Shown here: positions 26,588 to 59,300 of the stretch, piece by piece | Layout of the letters: every line of letters begins with the position of its first letter | How positions within the stretch are numbered: the stretch's first letter is position 1 | NCBI GenBank assembly: GCA_013399115.1 | Contig: VXAA01005626.1 | Span: 18,764-82,763, forward strand | Direction of reading: 5' to 3' | Length of the DNA: 64,000 nt | DNA from: Anseranas semipalmata | Taxonomy: Eukaryota; Chordata; Aves; Anseriformes; Anseranatidae | Made by a program: the position numbers and the translations under genes | Notes under the pieces: model-generated | The model's input: the letters and a program-made list of their open reading frames with translations, nothing else | What the model was told of the DNA's origin: nothing | The model's database searches: none

Positions 26588-27443
26588 ATGGGCAAGGGTT
26601 TTGTAAACGCCAACACCACCTGATGTTTGGCTTATATAAAAGAGGAATGAGGTTCCAGTTTCAAGAATAAACCTATCTAATCTCTCCCTTCATTCCTTCC
26701 ATGACACTCTTTGTAAAAAATTGTTGTTGCAGTGCACGTGTTGAAAGATCATCTCAGGACTCTTTAGGTCAAAGCCAACCTGTTGAATTGCATTTGGAAC
26801 TAATGGGCAGTCCGATCAGGCAGTAGAGGTGGGATCCTGCTGAGGGACTACCAACTCTCACATTAATTACCATCCTGTCAGACCTACTAGCATGCTAACA
26901 TCTCTTCATGCCTTAGACATCCACTGTCATTAATTCAGACCAAGTATAACTGCTTACCTTACAAAGTAAGAGCTGCAAGTCCCAATGGCAAGATGGAAGA
27001 TGCACTAAGGATCTGTTCCCAGGGCTGGTGAGTGAGCAGCAGTTGGATCTGCAGGTGGATGGACGGTCAGGAACCGCACCATGCAAAACAGCATGCACAA
27101 CCACTGTCAGAAGTTACAAGTAAGGTGGGAATCTGAAAGAGTTAAAAATGCAGATGAAGGCAAAAAGATGGCTGAGCAGATGGGCTGCAGGGGTTATTGC
27201 AAATAAAAGATGACTCTGACTGTCTGGGAACAAGAAAATTAAACCAGATCAGCCAGGACATATGTTTTTCACCAGAATGGTGACAGGGGAAGTCATCCAA
27301 TCTTACTAATTTCCTTTATTTTTTATCCAGAATTTCCTAATTGATATGTCTGAGGATTAAACACAACAAATGTGTTTTTACGTGATAGTGTGTCTTATTC
27401 CCTAATTCTTTTTATTAATGAAACCTTAGCCATCATTCACAGT

Positions 27444-28019
27444 TTTTGTGGTTTAACCTGGCAGGCAGCTCAGCACCACACAGCCGTTCACTCTCTCCCT
27501 GCACCCCTGCCCCAGCAGGATGGGGGAGAGAATCAGAAAAAAAAAAAGGTAAAACTCATAGGTTGAGATAAAGACAGTTTAATAGGACAGAAAAGGAAGG
27601 GAAAACAATGATGATAATTTTGATAAAGGAATATACCAAACAAGTGATGCACGATGCAATTGCTCACCACACACTGACCGATGCCCAGCCAGACCCCCTC
27701 ACCCCCGACCCCGCTAACCTCCCTAGTTTTATTGCTGAGCATGCCGCCATAATGATGTCATATTGTGTGGGATATCCCTTTGGCCAGTCTGGGCCAGCTG
27801 TCCTGGTTCTGTCCCCTCCCAGCTCCTTGTGCACCCCCAGCCTCCTCGCTGGCAGGGCAGTGTGAGAAGCCAAGAAGTCCTTGGCTCTGTGTAAGCACTG
27901 CTCTGCAACAACTACAACATCGGTGTGTTATCAGCATTATTTTTCTCCTAAACCCAAAACACAACACCATACCAGCTACAGTGAAGGAAATTAAGTCTAT
28001 CCCAGCTGAAACCAGGACA
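27444..28019 (-). mobile_element. Solo LTR B of the same endogenous retrovirus family (minus orientation)
   Basis: On the plus strand it starts at the TTTTGTGGTTTAACC side (the expected TG terminus reads TT here) and ends AACCAGGACA. It is the reverse complement of LTR A over its length. Shared blocks are the TTTAATAGGACAG polyadenylation region (ATTAAA on minus, 27578-27583), the GCAATTGCTCACCAC block and the final GCTGAAACCAGGACA. Flanks are ACAG(T) and ACAG(G), a 4-bp duplication or 5 bp with one mismatch. No gag, pol or env remnant adjoins it. The two LTRs have diverged by many substitutions and indels. Confidence 0.87.
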
Positions 28020-30303
28020 ACAGGGAATGTTTAACTGGTGCTTTCCACACAAAAATGCTAATTTTTAGTATTTGTGTTAGCATACAGTCGTTGTAGTGGA
28101 GGGCCCTGATATCCTACTGGGCTTCACGCTATACAGACACAAAGGGAAAAGACAGGAGTCCAAGCCTCTAGCAACTTGCAATTTGGGTACAGCAAAAACA
28201 TGGATCAGAAAAAGAAAAAATGATGTGGCAGCATTAGTTAATGGGCTCAAGAGCAGTCAGAAGACACAGTTTAACTGTTGTCCTGTTTTTAGTGGTACTG
28301 TAGCAAAGAAAAGCCTTTAAGGAAGGATTTGAACGTGAATAAAAAGCTGTCCCTTATATTTTATGGGGGATTTCCCCCACTGTGAGGGACAACATGGAAG
28401 GAAGCTAGGAGGTGCTTTTTTTGAAACAGACACAATACAGGATGGCATCATGGACACAGATATGGGAATCCACTTCAACGCTGAATGAGAAACTGTCAGT
28501 GGGATGGGATGGTGTCAGTTACTTTGAAAATGAGTACAACTTGCTTGTAACTAAATTGTTTTCCACAGGAAGAGAGAAATCAGTAGCAATACACAAAAAG
28601 TGGTAGTAATATGGTCAAAGCAGGAAGATAGGATAATGATCTTACAGTTTTAGTTTGGATGGATCTCCCATGCTGAAGACTGTACTAGTTAAATAAAAAG
28701 ATGACTTCAGGTGAGGAGATCATTGATGAATGCATCTATGGATGGAAAAGGAAATTTTTATCTTCAATTTATCATGCAAAGCATGCAAGACTTAGACTCA
28801 ATTAGAATGTAAGGTTGTAAGAAAGTCAGACTGCACAGGTTATGGGGCTTAATAACTGGAAAGTTAGAGGTTTTATCCTGTGACTGAAAAGGGAGGGAAA
28901 AAAAATATTAGAGAAAAAGCTTGAGAGCTATGTTTCAGCCATCAGCTCAATAGCTGAGCCCAAGACTAGTTAGGACAGTAGGAGGTAGGTTTGGGTTAAA
29001 GGGTCATCTCTGGGACCCAGCAACAAGGAGACAAGAGTGTATTTTGGTTTCATGGAGCAAAAGAGAGGAGAAGAACCAAAGGGGGCCACCAGGACAGTCC
29101 TTAAGTACTCCCATAAATTCAGAAATGAAAATAACTTTGGTTACTCATGAAAAATAGCAGTTTGGTTCTCCATTTTAAAGAAATCTGCATGGCCTTGCTG
29201 TGTTTCACACTGCCCTGGAGATTTGCCTCGCACAAAAATCGAGACTGACAGAAGTGGTTTTGTTTTGTTGCATATTCCATACAGTTTGCTCCCAGAGAGA
29301 CTGTGGTGAAGTATGCGACACGCTGGGCACTGTTCAGTAGTATCTGGCTAATTGATGCTAATCTCAGGGGAGACAGCAAGCTCCCCCAGCTACAGGGAAA
29401 CAGCAGCAATACCACAGTCTATGGTTGAAATGAGAGTGATTCTTTGAGCATATCAAGCTGCTCACACCTCCATTTTCCTCCTAAAGTTTGACAGCATCCA
29501 ATGTGACAGATACTTAACGAAAACACTTAAAACAGCAAAGCTATACAGTTACCAAATCCTGACCTGATGAAAGAACATATTGAAGGGTACCAGAACAATT
29601 AAAAAGGGAAAAACAACTGCATTGTCTCTAAGAGTTCAATCCATCAAAAATGCTTGATTATCCAGTTCATGACACATTTGTGGTGTGAAATTTCAAAATG
29701 CAAATCACAAACAGTTCAGCGCCTTTCTTTAACATGCTGTCATCTTACATAAACAACACTGGAAAGAAACATATGCAGAGTTCAGATCAAGAGCCTGGAA
29801 AATAGAACAGCTTTAGCTACTAAAAAGAAAACATTTTCAAAGTATATACTGCCCTCCTGCGTACAACTCGGTATTGCCTCCAACAGGCAGTTTGCAACCC
29901 ATCTCAAAACTTCAGAGTAATGTGAGGCTGTGAGAACACATTTAATGGAGAAGCAAGGATAAAATCCCAGCACCAAGGAACACAGTGAAGAGACAACTCA
30001 GAGCAGGCCTTGTAGAGCCAGCGATGAGCAGAACCTGATCAGTGTAACTGTTCTCCAGCCATCTTTTATGTGCTGGTTCCCTAGCACCAGAAGTCAGGAA
30101 AGCTTATTCATCTGGGAGCTGCACAGACACAAATGCACAGAACAAACTGTTTGTTAAAATAATATGCACTCTGATAAGCTCTCTGAGATGCACAGCAGGG
30201 TGATAGGGTCAGTTTAGTCTGGCTGGGTTAGCTTTGCTTAAGCACCGCTCGTGCCAGAAAAAGGTAGCGAACTAAAAGTATTTGTCTGCATCTACCGTAG
30301 GTT
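28020..30303. other. Intergenic, no gene recognised
   Basis: Unique sequence with chance-length open frames only. Confidence 0.65.
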
Positions 30304-30894
30304 AGAATCACAGAATGATAGAATGATTTGAGTTGGAAGGGACCTTAAAGATCATCTCGTTCCAAGCCCCCTGCCATTGGCAGAGACACCTTCCACTAGA
30401 CCAGGTTGCTCAAAGCCCCATCCAACCTGGCCTTGAACACTTCCAGGGATGGGGCATCCACAGCTTCTCTGGGCAACCTGTTCCAGTGCCTCACCCCCCT
30501 CACAGTGAAGAATTTCTTCCTAACGCTGAATCTAAATCTCCCCTCTTTCAGTTTAAAGCCATTACCCTTTGTTCCGTCACTACATGCACTTGCCAATAGT
30601 CCTTCTCCAGCTTTCCTGTAGGCCCCCTTTAGGTACTGGAAGGCCGCTATAAGGTCTCCCCCGAGCCTTCTCCTCTCCAGGCTGAACAACCTCAACTCAC
30701 TCAGCCTGTCTTCACAGAGAGAGGTGCACCAGCCCTCTGATCATCCTCATGGCCCTTCTCTGGACCCACTCCAACAGGTCCACGTTCTTCTTGTGCTGGG
30801 GGCCCCAGGGCTGAATGCAGGTTCTGTAGTTCTCCTTGTCACAGGCAAATAGTGAAGCACCACCAGAGCTGGCTCTGCATCCCTGTCACAATCA
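30304..30894 (-). mobile_element. Short 5'-truncated CR1 LINE
   Basis: The 3' end at the left carries agaatcacagaatgatagaatg and then gttggaagggacctt. Minus-strand reading gives the end of CR1 ORF2: LFSLERRRLGGDLIAAFQYL, FRFSVRKKFFTVRGVRHWN and RLPREAVDAPSLEVFKARLD, ending GALSNLV. It is less decayed than the copy at 2721-4160. CR1 similarity stops abruptly at 30894, at the end of a 50-nt block (30845-30894) that differs by only one base from 3259-3308 of the other copy. Confidence 0.92.
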
Positions 30895-31579
30895 CTCTGC
30901 AAGCAAAATAAACTGTTCAAGATAACTAAGACTGTCCAAGAAATGATTGATTTCTTTAAGCAGCAGTAACTTCTTCCAATTAAAGTTTCTTATGAACAAG
31001 ACGAGTTCCATGCACATGTACTGAAATACTTACCTGTGCAGAAAGAATTTCCATGCTGGAATATCAACTGGATTAAAAGGACTAAAGTGTGAAAAATGAA
31101 TTTTTAATCTGTTAAACAGTACTAAGCTGTGCAGAGATACTACTGCACTCCTATACAATCACATATCATCGTAATATATGCTTTACTCACCACTAAATTC
31201 TTCTCTTTTGTTTTTCATTTTAGTTTGCCCTTTTAATAAAAACAGGTCCTCAAGCAAATGCAGAGCTAAATCCATGGCAAAAGAATGGCTTGGTACAGAA
31301 TCTCTGTTTCCTATTGCAAGCCACATTTGCCCTTACAGAATCTGAACATTAAATTGAAAAAAAAAAACATCATAGTAAGATTGATTTTAAAATAATGCTT
31401 ACCTGTCTTCTGTGCATATTATGGCTTCATAACATGATTTTTAAAAATTTTAAGATGAACTTAATTACTAATTACAAAAATGCAGCATAATATAAATGCT
31501 AAGTAATAAGGACTCCAGGAGTTAAGTAGATGTCAATTACTAAATTCTGATACACTTGTACACTCCAGAACAGCATTAT
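30895..31579. other. Intergenic sequence between CR1 and SLAIN1 3' end
   Basis: AT-rich, no repeat or gene recognised. It may include additional 3' UTR if a more distal polyadenylation site is used. Confidence 0.6.
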
Positions 31580-32596
31580 TGCTGAAATAGATTCTTTATT
31601 TCTGAAACATTCCAAAACAGCAGTATACACAGTTGTAATCAAATATTAGGTCATATGCCATTATAAGAAAGCATTGATTAGTGCAATTGGATTTTGTAAA
31701 AGATCTATCAAAAAGATTTATTCACATTAAAACTCATTTTTCATAAGCAACTGTTAATAAAACATTACAATTTTATTCTTTGTAATAAAGTATTGAAAAC
31801 CAAACATAGTTGTAGAGATCACTGTATCTTTGTAAGTGCAATGTGACTTATGCTGCCATTTTAAATACAAAACACTATGACAATAAATTAACAATTGAAC
31901 AAACGGTGAAAGACCAACAAAACCATGCTGACCCTGCTGGATGGCAGTTTCCAGTGAATGCTACTTTTTTGTGCTTCTGCAACATAAATATACTGCTTTG
32001 TATTGCCAATGGTACGACTTTGTAAGATATGTTCCTAGCGCTAAAAAAGTACATTACCCCAAAAATATTATTTATGGCACAGAAAAGTTAAATTATCTCT
32101 CTGTTGTTCAAGGTTCAGGCAAGTTTAAATGAACTCAAGTATATAAAACAAAATGTACTGGAAACACTAAAAAAAATTCAAGCACATACATAAGTCCCCC
32201 CAAATTCAAAATAAAATGCATGATGCCTTTACAATGAATAAATTATCTTAGAATTTCAGTATGGCAAAGCTGCCCCAAAAGCATTAGCTCCAAGTTCTTT
32301 CAAAGGAAAAATTCTGGTACTTTGCACATATATAATACTTTCTTCAGTTCTACATGATAATACTGCCATTGTTAGTCTGATAACAATGCAGGTTCAGGTA
32401 ACTGATTTAAGTGCAACATTTAGTATTTGATAAGATGTTTGCTTTTTGAAAATGGCATTGCATTATGTTTGTTTACGTATTAGTATCTCAGGGGAAGTAA
32501 TACTGCATGACCCTCCTTTCCTAAATCACTGTTACCCAGCCAGCTGGGTAATGAAATCCACGTTACTTATTTCCCACTGTTCACGGGCATCCTTCA
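31580..32596 (-). other. SLAIN1: Probable SLAIN1 3' UTR
   Basis: About 1 kb of AT-rich sequence follows the stop codon on the minus strand without a recognised repeat. It leads to an AATAAA (minus strand, 31595-31600). The actual cleavage site was not determined, so the extent is inferred. Confidence 0.5.
31595..31600 (-). terminator. Candidate polyadenylation signal AATAAA for SLAIN1
   Basis: AATAAA on the minus strand is followed by a CA about 15 nt later and then by a G/T-rich stretch (TTCTGGAGTGTACAAGTGTAT region, about 31548-31568). This is the expected cleavage and downstream-element arrangement. Another minus-strand AATAAA lies closer to the stop (about 31717-31722), so an earlier site is possible. 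Confidence 0.45.
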
Positions 32597-53377
<20,781 letters not shown>

Positions 53378-56300
53378 CTGTTACAGATGTGAGGGAGGAG
53401 GGGAAAAAAAAAAGATTTATAGTTATAAATAGAATAGTGCTATTAGAGAGAAAATCATCTAACCATAATCTCTTCGTTATATGTTGTTTACTCATGGCAA
53501 ATGGAAAATAATGGTTCAAGTTCAGCAGCAAAACAGAGGATGAACAGAGCCTTCTACATGGAAGACTTTGTTTCAATGAGTTTTCTAGTAAATACATGTT
53601 GTTTACTATTTTCTATGAAAATACCATTTTGGCGTATATTTATCACATATATCACTGTGTGTCAAGACATAAAGTAACAGAGGAAACAAAAACCATTACA
53701 GTTAATAGAGAAACAAATCAAATTTGTAGTGCTCTTCAAGGAATTGTTCATGGCAATCAATCATCACACAACTACAATTTACTTGAATTACAAGTTAAAT
53801 TATCAGCTGTGAGAGTTCAGAGACACAACAATAAAATATGCTTAACCATCAAGTGCTAAAAACAACTGTAATCACACAGCAAGCTTTTAAGCTACCACGT
53901 CATAGTCTTACTTCTCTTTTTATAGTGTCAAGTTCGTGGTTATAAAAGCCTGAAATTTTTTCAGTGTTTTTTAAGGACCAACCAAATAATAGAACAGGGC
54001 ATCTCTTTTTCTATGGATTGCTTACAACAAGGCTGTAAGGCATCTGGTCTGCTTAGTAACGTCACAGAGAGCTCAACGTAGGCAAAAATGCTAAAGGTTT
54101 ATTTAATTTACATTTTCTTAGCTCACCTAGTAAAATAGGAATACATCTGTAGTTTGGTTTGCCTATTTTTAACATGTGCTCAAAAGCTAAAATAAACAAT
54201 ATCCATACAGTCTTTGGAAAATAAATATTAGATATAAAGTTGTTGCAAGTAAAAGGAAAACGGAAAAATTTAAAAATGTAATTTCACGAACCCATGCAGA
54301 TGCAAGCAGTTTGTGCAGATGAAAACCCAAAGATCACTTATTTATTTGTGATAGATTCTGTTTTGTCCTGGGAGATGCCATCTACAGTGACACAAGGGAG
54401 GGAGCTAGGGATATACCTATATCTACATTAGAAATCAATGGGATAACTTTGACACTTATCAGGAGAACTTTGCTGTGACAGATGTTGCGAACCATTTTCA
54501 AAACCAAAAGCCCTCAAAAGTTAAGTGTCTAATACACAATAGTTCATATCACAAATCTACTGTATTATTTGGACTTGTTCATCCAGTTGTTTTACGCACT
54601 CACAGATATCCGAACAATGTTCAAGCAACCCCTGCTTCAAAACCTCTCTGTCACCAAAACCATTTAGCAGGACATGTAAACTTTATTATTCCTTCTTGAT
54701 AATGTCAACACAGAGTGGCCATGGGGACAGGGAAGTACATCATGTTGGTGGGCTGTCAATCTCATAGCTGCAACCTTTCGGAGTAATCAATTAGCCATCA
54801 GTCCAACAGATACTGTTTCCCCCTATTCCTTTTGCTTTGTCCAACTCAAAGTTTCTCTTGGGTTTGTAAGGACAAATCAGCCTTTTGTACTCTTCCCACC
54901 AGTGCTACTAAGCTTAGAGCAAAGGAAACTGCTTGTTTCCAGCACCAGAAGAAAGCAGCCTGCAATGGAAGGGAAGTATCTGTAATGCTTACCCTCTGTA
55001 GGAGGGAAGTAAGATATAAAAATGTAAATTGTGATCTTATCTATCACCTCATCAGAGAATTATTGCAATTCCCTCATTTTTCATGATTCTAGTCCCTTCA
55101 AGCTTAAAAAAACCCTACAGATCATAACTAGGAGCAGCATCAGCACCACTTCTAGAAAACTGCTCAGTGCCTAGCAACACAACTGCTTCCACGCAGAGCT
55201 ATTTGTCCTTAACGTTTATTGAAGTGATCAGTTTAAAAGTCAAGTACGCAAGTGTTACAGGATGAAAAGGAGAGCAAACTCAGAAGACCACAACTCTACA
55301 AACTAGTACATAACACAATTGCTAGGGATTAACTCAAAAATAGTTAGAAACTAAATTGATTTGCAGCATTCACTTAAAGAAACGTGTGTGATAGAATAGA
55401 TCTAAATATCATATCCACAGCTAACATCTGTCACTTCCACTAGAAGTCATCAGTGAAGAGCAAAGGATGACAGTTATTTGCAATTCGATTTTTCTGCCTA
55501 ACACAAGATCTTGTGTTGTCACAGTCTGATCATTTGCCAGGCCAATTAGCTGCCAGCATGTTCTCACCCACAGATGTGGTCAGCCATACAGCACAAATAA
55601 ACATCATTCATTACTCTGTACAATCACCACTGTGAGCTGGCCCACGAAGCACAAAGGAACAGTTATTGTGACTGTGAAAGCAAGAACCCACACTAAGAAT
55701 ATAATCAGTATTTATGGCAAAACAGATTCCGAACTACTCTTTCAAATAGTATGTGTTCACAAGGAAAGAGGGAGAAGGATGCCAACAAACTCTAGAGAAA
55801 CGCTATTCTAAAATGTCCCCGATTCTACAACTTTTGGCCACCATGTATCAAATATAGCCTGAGAGTGTTTAAGCTTCAGCTAAGGACTGACATTGTTTAT
55901 GCACACGAGTAGCTTCATTGTTTAGGATCAAATATAGAAAAACACTTTCATTAGGTTTCAAATGGAAATATCAAGATGAAGTACATACTGAGTACTTCAA
56001 GAGTACTAACAAAGACAGCAAAATAAGACTTACGTAAGTCTTGTGCTATGCCAAAAACATAAAAATGTATGTAGGAAACAACTGCTACATAGATCCAGGC
56101 AAATACGTAAATTAATGTAAAATTCATAAAATCACAGAACAGTTCAATGGATAGTCATTTTAGGATAGTTATTTACTCCAAACTGATTCTGAGACTGCCC
56201 TATTAGCACAGTAAAACACCATTAGAGTATGCAAGGATTTGCACTTCATTAACTGTTCCCAGTAGGCTCTTTCCAGAGAATGAGACGAGGCTGTGAAGAC

Positions 56301-59300
56301 CTTTATTTTAAATTTAAAAGTCTGTTAGACTCCGATTTTTACAGTATTTGTAGTTTTTTCTTAAAGCCTCAACTCGGCTTGTCCAGAAATGAATTAAGAA
56401 ACTCATCTACCCTTTAAAAACAAAGGAAGTTTGTTTATTCTAACTCTTGCAGTTGAATAGAAACATGAATAGTCTTGCTCTGAGTGCCGTATACTGAAGA
56501 TGTTCTGAAGGAAGAAAAAGCATCAGCCTTTCCTGAAGGAAAGCAAGTGTATCTAAAGAATCTCTTTCTCTAAAAAGAAAAGAAGCCAAAAAATGTATTT
56601 GATTTAGTGATGGCAAAGAGTTAAACGCATTAGCAATTTGACTTTTTGAAGCATAAGCTGTTGGCCTTTCACACCAACAAAAGGAGTTAATATTCTCTAA
56701 TACGTAAATACAAATTGTCCCAGTCTTCAAAGTCAACAGTTAGACTGGAAGTGCCCCACTTTTTGGATACGATTTTCTTGGATTTGATCAATTCTTAGTA
56801 ACTAGATTGCTGATAACATACTGTGTTATATGTAACATCTACTATAACATTTTTAAGAAGGACTTGTCAAAATGACTACATAATCAAATCCAACCTTTCC
56901 TTTAAAAAATAAAACCAGCAACAACGGAGCCTGTTCATAATTTTAAAATGTTTACTAACACAACTTAAAGTTTTAAAAATGAATTAAGACCTTATTTTTA
57001 TAACTTTCCTGGAGATATCAAAAGCTACAGTAGACTAGAGTAGTAACTTGGAGCAGCTACATAAACAGAAATATTCACCATACTGATTGTTGTTAATAAT
57101 CAACATTTGATAAGAACAGATGGAAAAAATTACATGAAAACCTGAATGAGGAAACATATATACAGAATTCCATGGCTTAAAAGGAATGGAGCACACTGCA
57201 AAACCAGAGCATGCTGTATCATATCTAAAACAATTCTTTTACTAAAAGCAATTCCTAATTTAAGACACATAAGGTACTCTAGCTCTAATCATACATAGAA
57301 AAGCCTAGTTTTGAAAGTGAATTAAAAATTAGTAAATTTAAAAAAAAAAAATTTTTAATTTAGCAAGTTAAAATTAATATAATTAAAATTAATGGGATCA
57401 TTCGTAAGCTGGGACACAAGGTAAAAATGGCATCAACTCTCATCATGTTTTAATTTTTTGGAGTTACACTGAAACAAAACAGACACAGACCAAGTACTGG
57501 TGCTGCACATAAAACACTGTATTACCTAGGAATAACAGGGCTTCCAAGAAACCAAAAGAAATACATGCATATTTTAAACACCTGCCATTTTCATAACTCC
57601 ATTACAAAACTTGGTGAACTCACGTTTGGCAGAATTCTGTAACACGGCAACTTACTTTCACTCTAACCAACACGAATGAAAAATATTTCTTTGCTATAAA
57701 GACAGAAAACAATAAAGTCAGAAATAACTGTGCTATATTACTGACTAAACAATTAAATTATATCTGAGTTGCTATCTAGGTTGTTTATCCACTCAACTAA
57801 CTCAAGTTTTATATAAGCCTTCCAGCCAGAGATGAAAATACCTTTTGAATTCAAAGCTAAAAAATAAACTGAATTGCATATATGCATATATTTGAACACA
57901 GGTACTAATTACATGGCCTGAACAAAAACTCTCTTTTAAGCCAAAAAAGTGGAGGAGTGTTTACAATACTGTCAATCCAGTAAGCTCAAAATTGCAGGTC
58001 AGGATAAATCTTGGGTCTTGTGCTGTGCCCTGTGCCCTTGCATGTCCTGCCTGCGTACGAGGCACACAGCACTTTCTTGCTGACATACTTTCCTTTGAAG
58101 AGGAAACCCAAACTACTTCCTTGGCACACTCTGCATATGGGCAGTTGCACAGCAGCTACAATTGAAAGAATAATGTCTTTCTCATGAGTAAAACACACAA
58201 CCCTGCATGAGAAATACAGGTATTTTGCTAATCAGTAGGGAAATTCAAGAGTGCTAGAAGCGAATTCAAAACTCCCTACTTATGGTAGTCTAAACCAGCT
58301 AAGAAGCATCATCCAAGTGAGACATATCTAAAAACTCCCTCCTAAAGACAGGTGTTTAACCTTAGCTTTAGATCCCTGTAAAATGGTGATTCAGAGGCTG
58401 AAAACTCCTCCTGCAGTTAGATGTATGCCTGGGAACAGATAAGTGGCTAACGTGTTTGAAAAGACGTCCAGAATACGAGAAGATGCAAGTTCCCACTACT
58501 TGCTGAATACTGCAATTGTGAGGACATTTGCTTAAGAAGTGGGAAACGTGGGCTCCTACTACTCACTGAAGAGATTTACTCAGGACCTTGGAAAACCTGG
58601 AGCTCCTATAACAATTTTAAACACTCTTAGGTAGACAAGAGGTGATGTTTACTCAACTGCAACCAATGCTGTGGTGCCACCATGTCAAAACGGATCTGCA
58701 GGTACCTAAGTTTTCAAAGCAAAGCCTAAGCAGATCCTGTCTCTCTACCACAAGAATCTTAGAAGTATGCACAGTCCTTAGATCTGCTTCACATGCTGAG
58801 GCATTCAGCTTCTGAGCTTCAAAGAGAATGACTGTAACATCTTTCAGCATTTATCCAAACCCCATGCTTCCAAGCTTTCCTCTGCAATTACAAGACCTAA
58901 ACACCTGTTTTTTAAAAAAATAGGATTTTTATTTGTTACAATATTACAAATTCTGGGCCCAAGATAGAAATGTTGCCAGCTCTAGGAACTGTGTATAAGA
59001 GCATCCAGTTGTACTTGTAAAACTGGAAGTTAGTCTGGAGCGGGTATATATTCTCCTCTTGTTGAATATTATTGTACTGCAAAGTCTCAACTTTTCAAGC
59101 ACTGCACTTCTAGTTCCAGTCTCCCACCTGTCATCAGCCATGGTCATCTCAACAGCTTGTTTTAGCACTTATGGTTTCATAACCACAGCTGTAGCTCCCT
59201 CAGCCACTCAGTTATCGGTAGAAACTTTGCTATCAGCACAGAACCACATTTCATATGTTTAATGCACTTTTTCACTCACATTGAATCCATCATTGTCCAA

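Larger units (their letters stand above)
8393..27443. other. 19 kb intergenic interval, no gene recognised
   Basis: AT-rich unique sequence between the two solo LTRs. The longest open frames (149 codons at 13434-13883 minus, 106 at 25936-26256 plus) have no recognisable domain or splice-supported neighbours. Low-complexity spots include poly-A near 11467-11480 and 14074-14089, poly-T at 16374-16392, an attcagagtat triplet repeat at 16486-16524, an ACCAA-like run at 20200-20255 and GTT units at 26564-26587. I recognise no EDNRB exon here. Confidence 0.65.

Noticed and set aside
56440..56736. 98-codon minus frame containing WCERP as a possible upstream SLAIN exon
   Set aside because: The surrounding residues do not resemble SLAIN sequence, and I found no fitting phase-1 donor.
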